64,000 nt of DNA from an uncultured Mucilaginibacter sp. (GTDB taxonomy: Bacteria; Bacteroidota; Bacteroidia; Sphingobacteriales; Sphingobacteriaceae). A program made the translations under genes and the position numbers. The stretch lies in the NCBI RefSeq assembly GCF_946479965.1, contig NZ_CAMLHX010000018.1, forward strand, positions 1-64,000. The letters are read 5' to 3'. Positions 17,292-26,011 of this stretch are shown one piece after another. Positions within the stretch are counted from its first letter, which is position 1, and every line of letters begins with the position of its first letter. A model generated the notes under the pieces. That model saw nothing but the letters and a program-made list of their open reading frames with translations, searched no databases and was not told where the DNA came from.

Positions 17292-18060
17292 AATAATCGT
17301 ACTGTGCATTGTAGCGGTAATTTCAGTTGGTTGTAAAGCACGTAAAATGGTTACTGCCCCGGTGGTTACAGCACCGCCGGTAGTGGTTGATAACTCAACA
17401 GCCAATACTATTGCTGCCATTAAAAGCAGGCAACTCACTTTCAATACCTTTTCGGGTAAAGCCAGTGCCGACCTCAATATTGATAACGATAACAGGGGTG
17501 TTTCTATGAATATCCGTATTGATCGTGGCAAGCGGATATGGGTTTCGATAACAGCTTTGCTAAGTATTGAAGTGGCCCGTGCGTTAATTACGCCCGACAG
17601 CATCAAGATCATCAATAAAATACAGGGTGTATATATAAAAAAACCGTTTAGCTATGTGCATACTTACGCCGGCAAACAGGTTAATTACACCACACTGGAG
17701 TCGTTGTTGACAGGCAACGCAGTGCCTGAGTTACTATCAACAGATGCGGATCTGCAAAAGGGAGATAATACCATCACGCTCTCTGGCAAATTACAGCAAC
17801 TTTTATATAAAACGATCTTTAATCCGGATATGAAAGTGTCCCAATTGAATTTGTCTAATAATGAGCAGCAGCAATCGCTGCAGGTTAATAACAGCAATTT
17901 TGTATTGGTGGACGGACGCACGCTTCCGTCGCAAATCAACATTAGCTCAAGCCTGAAAGAAAAAAAGATCGCGGTTAAACTGGAGTATTCAAAGGTAGAG
18001 CTTGACCGTGTATTGGAATATCCATTCAATATCCCCGAAACCTATACACCTGCCAATTAA
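17269..18060 (+). CDS. DUF4292 lipoprotein
   Basis: 263-aa lipoprotein: signal peptide with lipobox ending AVISVGC (Cys21), then a Thr/Val/Pro-rich linker and a beta-rich domain (LTFNTFSGKASADLNID, VSMNIRIDRGKRIWVSI) of the DUF4292 family, which resembles LolA/LolB-type lipoprotein or lipid carriers. Function unproven. Its start lies 23 bp inside the TPR gene, arguing for coupled translation and a shared envelope role. Confidence 0.82.
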   Translation: MRRNIANKIIVLCIVAVISVGCKARKMVTAPVVTAPPVVVDNSTANTIAAIKSRQLTFNTFSGKASADLNIDNDNRGVSMNIRIDRGKRIWVSITALLSIEVARALITPDSIKIINKIQGVYIKKPFSYVHTYAGKQVNYTTLESLLTGNAVPELLSTDADLQKGDNTITLSGKLQQLLYKTIFNPDMKVSQLNLSNNEQQQSLQVNNSNFVLVDGRTLPSQINISSSLKEKKIAVKLEYSKVELDRVLEYPFNIPETYTPAN

Positions 18061-18066
18061 AATTAA

Positions 18067-18074
18067 TACTTTTG
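18067..18074 (+). promoter_or_regulatory. -7 box just ahead of the EnvC-like gene
   Basis: TACTTTTG follows the DUF4292 stop by 6 nt and ends 5 nt before the ATG at 18080, giving another predicted leaderless start within the cluster. No -33 TTG at normal spacing is seen. Confidence 0.45.
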
Positions 18075-18079
18075 AAGGG

Positions 18080-19357
18080 ATGAAATTTTTAAAAGTACTA
18101 TTCTTTTTGGTTTGTGTGATAGCCACATTGAGCGTTTATGCACAAAGCAGCGATCAACTTAAGCGGGATAGAGACAGGCTTACCGACGAATTGGAGAAGC
18201 TTACCCGCGAGTACAACGAAACGGTTAGCAACAAAAAGTCAACAATAAAACAGCTTAATATATTAAGGGCACAGATCAATCTGCGCGAAAAAAAGATAGA
18301 CAACATAAATGCTGAGGTAAGAAATCTGAACAGCGAAATTGCTGTGAATACCAATACCGTACATAGCCTGGAGCAACAGCTTAAACAGTTGCGCGAAGAG
18401 TACAAGGCGATGGTCTTATTTGCCTATCATAATAAAAGCGGCTACAATAAATTGATGTTTGTTTTTGCTGCGAAAGACTTTAACCAGGCCTACAAGCGTT
18501 TAAAATATCTGCAGGAGTTTGCAGCCTATCGTAAAAGGCAGGCCGGATACATTGAAGAAAAGGAAAAAGAATTGTATGGACGCATAGTGCAGTTAGATAA
18601 AACCAAAGAGGAAAAGCGCAATATACTTTTAGAGCAGCAGAAGGAGAAAGAAAACCTTGGTAAGGAAAGAAGTAGCCAGCAAAAAGTGGCAAGTAATCTT
18701 TCAAGACAAGAAGGCCAGTTAAAAACAGCGCAAAGAGATCTGCAAAGAAAGATAGCAGCGGCAACCAAGGCTATCATACGCAAAGAGCTTGAAGAATTGC
18801 GGAAAAAGCAGGAAGCTGAAAGGCTGGCAGCCGAAAAGGCCGCGGCTTTAGCAAGGGCAAGAACGGGTAATAAAGATGTACCCGCTGCCGCGCCGGTTGT
18901 CCGTAAAACGGACAGTCAGGTACTCAACGCAACTCCCGAAGCCGCGGCTCTCTCAGTTAGTTTTTTGGGCAATAGGGGGCGTCTGCCATGGCCAGTTGCA
19001 GTTGGTCAAATTATACAAGGATTTGGCAACAACAAGGTGGACGGTATTAACATTGATAATAATGGCGTCGACATCAGAACCTCGGCAGGGGCTCAGGTAA
19101 GAGCTGTTTTTGAAGGGGAAGTACTTAGCGTGCAAGAGATAATGGGAACCTTTCTGGTGGCTGTTAAACACGGGGAGTATTTTTCGGTTTATTCCAACCT
19201 TCGTTCGGTATCAGTGTCTAAGGGGCAGAAGGTAAATACAAAGCAATCTATAGGGGCCGTTGCTACTGAAGCCGCAACCGGCGAAACGGTGGCTCATTTT
19301 GAGCTGTATAAAGGGAAAGAGAATGTTAACCCTGAAACATGGCTAGCCCCCAGATAG
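18080..19357 (+). CDS. EnvC-like murein hydrolase activator (degenerate M23/LytM domain)
   Basis: 425 aa: signal peptide (MKFLKVLFFLVCVIATLSVYA), a long coiled coil (about 25-250, rich in E/K/Q heptads), a low-complexity hinge, and a C-terminal LytM/M23 domain (about 310-425). The zinc ligands of active M23 enzymes look lost: the usual HxGxD is NNGVDIR and the HxH position reads YSNL. That is the EnvC pattern, in which the protein activates periplasmic amidases rather than cutting peptidoglycan itself. The ATG at 18080 is chosen because it opens the signal peptide; an earlier GTG/ATG region inside DUF4292 is not needed. Confidence 0.88.
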   Translation: MKFLKVLFFLVCVIATLSVYAQSSDQLKRDRDRLTDELEKLTREYNETVSNKKSTIKQLNILRAQINLREKKIDNINAEVRNLNSEIAVNTNTVHSLEQQLKQLREEYKAMVLFAYHNKSGYNKLMFVFAAKDFNQAYKRLKYLQEFAAYRKRQAGYIEEKEKELYGRIVQLDKTKEEKRNILLEQQKEKENLGKERSSQQKVASNLSRQEGQLKTAQRDLQRKIAAATKAIIRKELEELRKKQEAERLAAEKAAALARARTGNKDVPAAAPVVRKTDSQVLNATPEAAALSVSFLGNRGRLPWPVAVGQIIQGFGNNKVDGINIDNNGVDIRTSAGAQVRAVFEGEVLSVQEIMGTFLVAVKHGEYFSVYSNLRSVSVSKGQKVNTKQSIGAVATEAATGETVAHFELYKGKENVNPETWLAPR

Positions 19358-19385
19358 TTGGTGTTTTTATAAAATATTAATTGTT

Positions 19386-19393
19386 TATATTTG
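19386..19393 (+). promoter_or_regulatory. -7 box ahead of the Tat genes
   Basis: TATATTTG, 23 nt before the ATG at 19417; the expected leader is under 20 nt. No well-spaced -33 TTG. Confidence 0.4.
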
Positions 19394-19416
19394 TAACCTT
19401 AAATTAAAAAAATAAG

Positions 19417-19884
19417 ATGTTGAGCGGGGTGTTTTTATTTCTGGATATTGGTGGCGGGGAATTAATGCTGATACTTGGAGCTGCTTTATTGCTGTTTGGA
19501 GGCGATAAACTGCCGGGTTTGGCAAAGGGGTTAGGCAAAGGTATCCGCGATTTTAAAGAGGCATCAGAAGGCGTAAAACGCGAGATCAATAATCAAATAG
19601 ATAGCTTTGAAAACAAAAAGCTCGAAGAACAGCAGGTTAAAAAAAATATAGATCAAACACCCGCAGAGTACGACGGATATGACCCTAACCGGTTTATTGA
19701 AGAAAAATCTGCCGGCGATGAATATCTTGCCAATAGCATGCCTGCAAGCCAGGATTATGTAACAGGTAATGATCAGGTAGAATTTGAAGAGAATGTTGAG
19801 CACGATACCCGGTACAAGCACGAGCAGGCTTTGCCCGATGATGAACCGCAAACTGCTCAGGCAAACAATAAAAAGATATTTTAG
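19417..19884 (+). CDS. TatA/TatB-family twin-arginine translocase subunit (long form)
   Basis: 155 aa. One N-terminal membrane helix (GGELMLILGAALLLFGGDKL) followed directly by the TatA/B amphipathic helix (PGLAKGLGKGIRDFKEASEG), then a long charged tail that is Glu/Asp rich and probably disordered. It forms part of the Tat pore that exports folded proteins. The long tail is more TatB-like than the short neighbour at 19910, so the two may split TatB and TatA roles (inference). No tatC lies nearby. Confidence 0.85.
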   Translation: MLSGVFLFLDIGGGELMLILGAALLLFGGDKLPGLAKGLGKGIRDFKEASEGVKREINNQIDSFENKKLEEQQVKKNIDQTPAEYDGYDPNRFIEEKSAGDEYLANSMPASQDYVTGNDQVEFEENVEHDTRYKHEQALPDDEPQTAQANNKKIF

Positions 19885-19909
19885 AACAATATATTAAAAA
19901 GTAGAAACC

Positions 19910-20080
19910 ATGATGGGATTAGGCGCACAAGAAATTATTTTAATTCTTTTAATAGTAGTGCTGTTATTTGGCGGCAGAAAAATACCTGAATTGATGAGAG
20001 GTTTAGGTAAAGGCGTAAGAGAATTTAAAGACGCATCAAGCGGAGCCAACGAAACTACAGAAGAAAAACCGAAAGTTTAA
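19910..20080 (+). CDS. tatA: TatA-family twin-arginine translocase subunit (short)
   Basis: 56-aa protein. Membrane helix [20 protein letters not shown], then the canonical [19 protein letters not shown] amphipathic helix and a short charged tail (ETTEEKPKV). Lies 25 nt after the longer paralogue and before a strong terminator, so the pair forms one operon. Two consecutive ATGs open the frame; I use the first. Confidence 0.9.
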   Translation: MMGLGAQEIILILLIVVLLFGGRKIPELMRGLGKGVREFKDASSGANETTEEKPKV

Positions 20081-20118
20081 TACACTAAGGTACTCTGTTA
20101 CAAGATCTTATTAAATAT

Positions 20119-20164
20119 AACTTATCTGTTGAAAATTATATCCTTTTCAACGGATAAGTTTTTT
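20119..20164 (+). terminator. Rho-independent terminator after the Tat operon
   Basis: A 17-bp stem (20119-20135 with 20144-20160, one G-U pair) with an 8-nt loop, followed by a run of T. The last T of the run also begins TATTTTAG (20164-20171), an imperfect -7 box 6 nt before the gatA ATG. Confidence 0.85.
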
Positions 20165-20177
20165 ATTTTAGGCCCCT

Positions 20178-21605
20178 ATGATTAAATCTTACTCCTCTTT
20201 AGCTGAAATACAAAGTGGATTAAAAAGCGGAACCATCACCGTAAAGGCGTTGGTTGAGAACTATCTGGTTAATATAAAGGCAAACTGCCATCTTAACGCC
20301 TTTAACGAGGTGTTTGAAGAGGAAGCGCTGCAAAATGCCGAGCATCTTGACCAAAAATTAAAGCAAGGCAATGCCGGGCGTTTAGCAGGTATGGTTTTGG
20401 CTATTAAAGACAATATCTGCTACCAGGGGCATGAAGTTACTGCATCTTCAAAAATTTTAGAAGGGTTTAAATCTATATACTCTTCAACCATAGTTGAGCG
20501 CCTGCTCAATGAAGATGCTATTATAATTGGCCGTACCAATTGCGACGAGTTTGCCATGGGCGCCTCCAACGAATCCTCTTATTTCGGTATAGTAAAAAAC
20601 CATGCCGACAATACCTGCGTTCCGGGTGGATCATCGGGCGGTGCTGCTGTAGCGGTACAGGCCGATATGTGCCATGCTGCTATTGGTACTGATACCGGCG
20701 GATCGATAAGACAACCTGCAGCGTTTTGTGGCCTGGTAGGATTAAAACCTACCTACGGACGCGTTTCGCGTTATGGTTTGATCGCCTACGGTTCATCATT
20801 TGATCAGGCAGGCCCGTTAACGCGTTCTGTTGAAGATGCAGCATTGTTATTAGAAGTAATGGCAGGTGCTGATGATTATGATAGCAGTACATCGCAGGTT
20901 CCTGCAGATGCTTATGGGGGTAAACTTGAAAAATCATCAGGCAAAAAGAAGATAGCTTATTTACGCGAGGCTTTAACCAGCAATGGTGTAGATGATGATG
21001 TAAAAGTAGCTTTAAAACTCAAGATAGAACAGCTGCAAGCCGAGGGGCATACCGTTACACCTGTAGAGTTTGACTACCTGGATTATATCGTGCCAACGTA
21101 TTATATTCTGACCATGGCGGAAGCATCATCCAACCTGGCGCGTTTTGATGGTGTTCATTACGGATATCGCAGCAAAAACGCTACCGATCTGGTATCTACG
21201 TATAAACTTTCACGGTCTGAGGGCTTTGGCAAAGAAGTAAAACGCCGTATTATGTTGGGTACCTTTGTGCTTAGCGCAGGGTATTACGATGCCTACTACG
21301 CAAAGGCACAAAAAGTGCGCAGACTGATAAAAGAGCGTACTGAAAGCATCTTAAAAGAGTTCGATTTTATATTGATCCCAACCACGCCTGAGCCTGCATT
21401 TAAGATAGGCCATATCAGCGATGACCCTTTGAAAAGTTACATGGCCGATATATTTACTGTACAGGCTTCATTAGCTGGCGTCCCTGCTATATCCCTGCCC
21501 GCAGGCAATAACAGCAAAGGTTTACCGTTAGGATTACAATTATTAACCAGTCATTTCAACGAGCAGGAATTATTAAATTTCGCAAAATATTTCGTTGAAC
21601 TATAA
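20178..21605 (+). CDS. gatA: Asp-tRNA(Asn)/Glu-tRNA(Gln) amidotransferase subunit A
   Basis: 475 aa amidase-signature enzyme. The Ser-cisSer-Lys triad is visible: Lys in VLAIKDNICYQG, the cis-Ser in VPGGSSGGAAVA and the nucleophile region GTDTGGSIRQPAAFCG. GatA releases ammonia from glutamine for GatB, which amidates mischarged Glu-tRNA(Gln) or Asp-tRNA(Asn). gatB and gatC are not in this window, as is common when the subunits are dispersed. It is preceded by an imperfect -7 box 6 nt from the ATG. Confidence 0.96.
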   Translation: MIKSYSSLAEIQSGLKSGTITVKALVENYLVNIKANCHLNAFNEVFEEEALQNAEHLDQKLKQGNAGRLAGMVLAIKDNICYQGHEVTASSKILEGFKSIYSSTIVERLLNEDAIIIGRTNCDEFAMGASNESSYFGIVKNHADNTCVPGGSSGGAAVAVQADMCHAAIGTDTGGSIRQPAAFCGLVGLKPTYGRVSRYGLIAYGSSFDQAGPLTRSVEDAALLLEVMAGADDYDSSTSQVPADAYGGKLEKSSGKKKIAYLREALTSNGVDDDVKVALKLKIEQLQAEGHTVTPVEFDYLDYIVPTYYILTMAEASSNLARFDGVHYGYRSKNATDLVSTYKLSRSEGFGKEVKRRIMLGTFVLSAGYYDAYYAKAQKVRRLIKERTESILKEFDFILIPTTPEPAFKIGHISDDPLKSYMADIFTVQASLAGVPAISLPAGNNSKGLPLGLQLLTSHFNEQELLNFAKYFVEL

Positions 21606-21670
21606 ATATTTAATACTTTAGCAAATGCGTGTTTAAAAACGCACATGCTATTAACCCCTAATGAGAAAGA

Positions 21671-22945
21671 ATGAAGAGAATAATTATTGTCGCTTTATGC
21701 CTTTTATCACAACAAACTATTAAAGCTAACGACCTTCCCATCGATAGCACAATCAAGAATAAAGCCGTTCTTCCTGTAAGCGCAGGTACTAACGATGCCG
21801 CGGCATTAGTGGTTAGGGAATTATTCCCAGGCAGAGCTTTGTCTCCTGACCCTACATCTTTTGCAGGCAAACTTGCTGCTATTCAAAAAGAAGTTCAGCT
21901 GGATTATAATGAATATGTACAAAATTACATAGACCTTTATACCCGCCACAAGGAAGAAATGAGCCATGTTTTGGGCTTGTCGCAATACTACTTTCCCATC
22001 TACGAAAAAATCTTTCGTGAAGCAGGCATACCTGAGGAAATAAAATATCTGTCAATAGTTGAATCAAAGCTCGATCCGTTCGCCGTGTCAAGAGTTGGGG
22101 CTACAGGGCCCTGGCAATTTATGCCTGCAACAGCTAAGGCCTATGGTTTAGGTATGGATAGCTATGTTGATGAGCGCCGCGATCCTGTTAAGGCATGTTA
22201 CGCCGCTGCCGCTTATCTGAGAGATTCGTACATGGAATTTGGTGATTGGCTATTAGCCATAGCATCATACAACTGCGGTAAAAGTAATGTGGAGCGTGCT
22301 GTTGAAAAGGCGGGAGCGTTGGACTTTTGGGCGATAAGACAGTATTTGCCTACCGAAACCCGCAATTACGTACCGGCTTTTATAGCCATGTCTTATGTTA
22401 TGAATTATGCGAACGAGCACGATATTGACATTAACCAGGCTTCGATATTGGGTACTACCGAAACCGTGATGATTGATAAATTTATCACTTTAAGCAATGT
22501 GGCAAAAGCAATGGGAATGGATGTTAAAGATCTGGCCGCATTCAATCCGTCGTATAAAAAACAGATAGTAAACGGAACACCTGAAAATCCACGCATGTTA
22601 GTTATACCGCGTACTTTTGATGTTGATTACACCACTTTATATTCTGCTTTAACTGATCCTAACGCTACTATAGCAGTTCAACCAAAACGTGTTATCCCAA
22701 TTTTTGCTCCAAAACCTACAACGATTTCGCCTACATTTGTGTCGTCATCTACCGCCAATATCCATGTTGTAAAACGGGGTGAGAATCTGGTTGACGTGGC
22801 ATCTACCTATGGCGTGGATATTGACGATCTGAAAAAGTGGAACCGTTTGCGTGGATACAGCTTAACGCCCGGAAGAAAGCTAAAGCTTACGGCTGATGCT
22901 GTAATTGAGCCGACCGTTTCTGCCGATGCGGGGAGAAATAGTTGA
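21671..22945 (+). CDS. MltD-like lytic transglycosylase with LysM domain
   Basis: 424 aa. Signal peptide (MKRIIIVALCLLSQQTIKA), a transglycosylase SLT domain (about 90-250) with catalytic Glu in KYLSIVESKLDPFAVS and the typical GATGPWQFMPATAKAYGL and IASYNCG segments, then one C-terminal LysM repeat (HVVKRGENLVDVASTYGVDIDDLKKWN within about 360-410, here in two quoted parts: HVVKRGENLV and DDLKKWN). It cuts peptidoglycan glycan strands with anhydro-muramyl formation. Only one LysM is clear, against two or three in some MltD proteins. Confidence 0.92.
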   Translation: MKRIIIVALCLLSQQTIKANDLPIDSTIKNKAVLPVSAGTNDAAALVVRELFPGRALSPDPTSFAGKLAAIQKEVQLDYNEYVQNYIDLYTRHKEEMSHVLGLSQYYFPIYEKIFREAGIPEEIKYLSIVESKLDPFAVSRVGATGPWQFMPATAKAYGLGMDSYVDERRDPVKACYAAAAYLRDSYMEFGDWLLAIASYNCGKSNVERAVEKAGALDFWAIRQYLPTETRNYVPAFIAMSYVMNYANEHDIDINQASILGTTETVMIDKFITLSNVAKAMGMDVKDLAAFNPSYKKQIVNGTPENPRMLVIPRTFDVDYTTLYSALTDPNATIAVQPKRVIPIFAPKPTTISPTFVSSSTANIHVVKRGENLVDVASTYGVDIDDLKKWNRLRGYSLTPGRKLKLTADAVIEPTVSADAGRNS

Positions 22946-22992
22946 TCTCATAAGTAAAACGGGCTGTTGCCCTTATCTTTAAATTAAATTGT

Positions 22993-23017
22993 AGCCCGTA
23001 TGTTACCGGGCTTTTTT
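22993..23017 (+). terminator. Rho-independent terminator after the transglycosylase gene
   Basis: AGCCCG (22993-22998) pairs with CGGGCT (23007-23012), followed by six T. An ATG at 23000 in its loop opens the malic-enzyme frame but is not a credible start. Confidence 0.75.
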
Positions 23018-23039
23018 AATATAGATGGCTCAAAACACA

Positions 23040-23047
23040 TAAATTTG
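23040..23047 (+). promoter_or_regulatory. -7 box ahead of the malic enzyme gene
   Basis: TAAATTTG, 18 nt before the ATG at 23066 and after the upstream terminator. No TTG at -33. Confidence 0.45.
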
Positions 23048-23065
23048 TGCCGAATAAATTTTATT

Positions 23066-25342
23066 ATGGATACTCCAAACCGAAAGCAAGACGCGTTAAA
23101 CTACCACTCAAAAGGCCGTCCCGGTAAAATACAAGTTATACCTACCAAACCTACCAACTCGCAGCGCGACTTAAGCATGGCTTACTCGCCCGGGGTTGCT
23201 GAGCCTTGTTTAAGAATTGCCGAAAATGTTGAAGATGTTTATAAATATACGGCTAAAGGCAATTTGGTAGGCGTTATAAGTAATGGCACCGCGGTTTTGG
23301 GTTTGGGTAACATTGGTCCGGAAGCCAGCAAACCGGTTATGGAGGGTAAGGGCCTGTTATTTAAAATTTATGCAGATATAGATGTATTTGACCTGGAGAT
23401 AAACGCAACTACGGTTGATGAATTTGTAACCATAGTAAAAGCCCTTGAACCTACGTTTGGCGGTATTAATTTAGAAGATATAGGCGCGCCGGCTTGTTTT
23501 GAAATAGAACGCCGGCTTAAAGCCGAAATGAAGATCCCGGTAATGCACGATGACCAGCACGGTACTGCAATTATATCAGGAGCTGCATTATTAAACGCCT
23601 GCGAGATACAGGGCAAAAAGCTGGATAAGATAAAAATGGTAGTGAATGGCGCAGGTGCTGCGGCTGTTTCCTGCTCAAAAATGTACCTTTCGTTAGGCAT
23701 TAAAAAAGAGAACCTGGTGATGTTTGACATCAACGGAATTATAACGCCCGATCGTCAGGACCTTGACGAGATGCGCCTGCAATTTGCTACGGACAGGAAG
23801 GATATAAAAACATTGACCGAGGCGTTAAAAGGCGCAGATGTTTTAGTAGGCTTATCCGCAGGTAACTGCGTAACGCCCGATATGCTTAAGGGTATGGCTA
23901 AGAACCCTATTGTGTTCGCCATGGCTAACCCTGAACCCGAAATAGCGTATGACCTTGCCATTAAATCCCGCAAAGATATAATCATCGCAACCGGCCGTTC
24001 TGATTTTCCTAACCAGGTAAATAACGTTTTGGGTTTCCCTTACATATTCAGGGGGGCGTTAGATGTACGTGCAAGTGCCATAAACGAAGAAATGAAACTT
24101 GCGGCGGTGCATGCTATAGCCAATATGGCAAAAAAATCCGTTCCGGAAGCGGTAAACCAGGCCTATAACGCCAGGAACTTAAAGTTTGGCCGCGATTATA
24201 TAATCCCTAAGCCGATGGATCAGCGCCTGATAACTGAAGTGTCTGCGGCGGTTGCCAAGGCTGCCATAGAATCAGGCGTGGCGCGGAAAACTATAACTGA
24301 TTGGGATGCCTACACAGAGCAGTTACGCTCAAGAATAGGACCCGACGATAAGCTGTTACGCAACATTACCAACCAGGCTAAGAGCAATCCTAAACGCGTT
24401 GTTTTTGCCGATGCGGATAATTATAAAATATTGCGTGCAGCTCAAATAGTTAAAGACGAAAAAATTGCCACCCCGATATTATTAGGCGATGAAGGAAGGA
24501 TCAAAGCGATAATAAAAGAGCATGATATGGATTTTGGCGAGGTGAAGATTATTGATCCTCACCTGGGTGCCGAAAATACCGAGCGATATGCTAATTATTT
24601 GTTTGAAAAACGTCAGCGTAGGGGCATTACATTGTACGAGGCACGTAAGTTACTATCAGATTATAACTACTATGGCGCTTGTATGGTTGAGTACGGAGAA
24701 GCCGATGCGCTGATATCCGGCCTGAGTAAAAACTATGCGACTACTATAAAACCTGCTTTGCAGATAATAGGCGTGCAAAAGGGTGTTAGCCGTGTGGCTG
24801 GTATGTACCTGATGATAACACCGAAAGGGCCTGTATTTTTTGGCGATACTACGGTTAACGTCGACCCAACTGTTGAAGAGCTGGTAGACATTACAGTGTT
24901 GATAGAAAAATCAGTAAAGCAATTTAATATCAGTCCAAGGGTAGCTGTGCTGTCTTATTCAAACTTTGGCTCAAATGAGGGACCGATCCCTGAAGGTACA
25001 CGCGAGGTGGTACGCCGTCTGCACAAGCAATACCCTGATATGGTTGTTGACGGCGATATGCAAGCCAACTTTGCGTTGAATGCGGAAATGCTTGCGGATA
25101 ATTTTCCTTTCTCTACCTTAAAAGGTAAAGCGGCAAACACGCTTATATTCCCTAACCTGGAGTCGGGCAATATAGCTTATAAACTATTGCAGGAAATTGG
25201 TGGCGCTGAGGCTGTTGGCCCTATTTTGTTGGGGTTAAAAAAATCAGTACACATATTACAGCTGGGCAGTTCAGTACGCGAAATTGTGAACATGGTCACC
25301 ATTGCTGTAGTTGATGCGCAAGCCAAAGAGCAAATGCAATAA
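23066..25342 (+). CDS. maeB: NADP-dependent malic enzyme with C-terminal phosphotransacetylase-like domain
   Basis: 758 aa. The N-terminal half (about 1-430) is malic enzyme: malic N-domain ([14 protein letters not shown]), Lys/Asp catalytic region around [13 protein letters not shown] and the NAD(P)-binding [12 protein letters not shown]. The C-terminal half (about 440-755) is a PTA-like domain ([34 protein letters not shown]) that in MaeB proteins is regulatory rather than a proven transacetylase. Converts malate to pyruvate and makes NADPH. The ATG at 23066 ([20 protein letters not shown]) is preferred over the one at 23000, which lies in the terminator and upstream of the promoter box. 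Confidence 0.95.
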   Translation: MDTPNRKQDALNYHSKGRPGKIQVIPTKPTNSQRDLSMAYSPGVAEPCLRIAENVEDVYKYTAKGNLVGVISNGTAVLGLGNIGPEASKPVMEGKGLLFKIYADIDVFDLEINATTVDEFVTIVKALEPTFGGINLEDIGAPACFEIERRLKAEMKIPVMHDDQHGTAIISGAALLNACEIQGKKLDKIKMVVNGAGAAAVSCSKMYLSLGIKKENLVMFDINGIITPDRQDLDEMRLQFATDRKDIKTLTEALKGADVLVGLSAGNCVTPDMLKGMAKNPIVFAMANPEPEIAYDLAIKSRKDIIIATGRSDFPNQVNNVLGFPYIFRGALDVRASAINEEMKLAAVHAIANMAKKSVPEAVNQAYNARNLKFGRDYIIPKPMDQRLITEVSAAVAKAAIESGVARKTITDWDAYTEQLRSRIGPDDKLLRNITNQAKSNPKRVVFADADNYKILRAAQIVKDEKIATPILLGDEGRIKAIIKEHDMDFGEVKIIDPHLGAENTERYANYLFEKRQRRGITLYEARKLLSDYNYYGACMVEYGEADALISGLSKNYATTIKPALQIIGVQKGVSRVAGMYLMITPKGPVFFGDTTVNVDPTVEELVDITVLIEKSVKQFNISPRVAVLSYSNFGSNEGPIPEGTREVVRRLHKQYPDMVVDGDMQANFALNAEMLADNFPFSTLKGKAANTLIFPNLESGNIAYKLLQEIGGAEAVGPILLGLKKSVHILQLGSSVREIVNMVTIAVVDAQAKEQMQ

Positions 25343-25402
25343 AAATAATATTGCAGGCAAGCTTTCGTCATTAAACGTGTAAATTTATCCGTTAGCAAAA
25401 CT

Positions 25403-25987
25403 ATGTATAATTATATCGACGGTAAATTAGCTTTTAAAAGCCCTGCTTATGTTGTGATTGATGCCGGTGGTGTTGGTTATCACATCAATATATCATTACA
25501 CACCTACTCTTTATTGGGCAGCATTGAGCGCCAAAAGCTGTACGTATGGCTCCATGTTAAAGAAGATGCACATACATTATACGGTTTTGCTGATGAAGGC
25601 GAGCGTCGCCTGTTTTTGCACCTGATATCCATATCAGGGATAGGGCCAAATACGGCTCGAATGATGCTTTCATCCATAACACCCACCGAGATCCAAACAG
25701 CCATAGTAAGCGGAAATGTTGCACTGATACAGCGCATTAAAGGCATCGGCCCAAAATCTGCCCAACGCGTTATATTGGAACTGCAAGACAAGTTGAGAAA
25801 AGAAGGATCCGAAACTTTAAGCGTAGCCCCACTTAACCCATCTGTTAAAGACGAAGCCTTATCTGCCCTGGTAATGCTTGGTTTTGCACGCAATGCTGTA
25901 GAAAAAGTGTTGGAGCAGCAAATGAATAAAATAGATGGCCCGTTAACCGTAGAACAGCTTATAAAAATTGCGTTAAAAAGTTTATAA
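25403..25987 (+). CDS. ruvA: Holliday junction branch migration protein RuvA
   Basis: 194 aa. OB-fold domain I (MYNYIDGKLAFKSPAYVVID), tandem helix-hairpin-helix domain II (LISISGIGPNTARMML and RIKGIGPKSAQRVILELQDK) and the C-terminal UBA-like domain III that contacts RuvB (DEALSALVMLGFARNAVEKV). It binds the four-way junction and loads RuvB. ruvB and ruvC are not adjacent. It lies upstream of sprA with only a 24-nt gap, an order conserved in Bacteroidota. Confidence 0.97.
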   Translation: MYNYIDGKLAFKSPAYVVIDAGGVGYHINISLHTYSLLGSIERQKLYVWLHVKEDAHTLYGFADEGERRLFLHLISISGIGPNTARMMLSSITPTEIQTAIVSGNVALIQRIKGIGPKSAQRVILELQDKLRKEGSETLSVAPLNPSVKDEALSALVMLGFARNAVEKVLEQQMNKIDGPLTVEQLIKIALKSL

Positions 25988-26011
25988 TTACCTTTAATTA
26001 AACTTTGGCCT

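Noticed and set aside
21606..21670. Terminator after gatA
   Set aside because: The TGCGT/ACGCA pairing is only 5 bp with a bulge and no T run.
23000..23065. N-terminal extension of the malic enzyme from an ATG at 23000
   Set aside because: The ATG is in the loop of a rho-independent terminator and upstream of the TAAATTTG box; the conserved protein starts at 23066.
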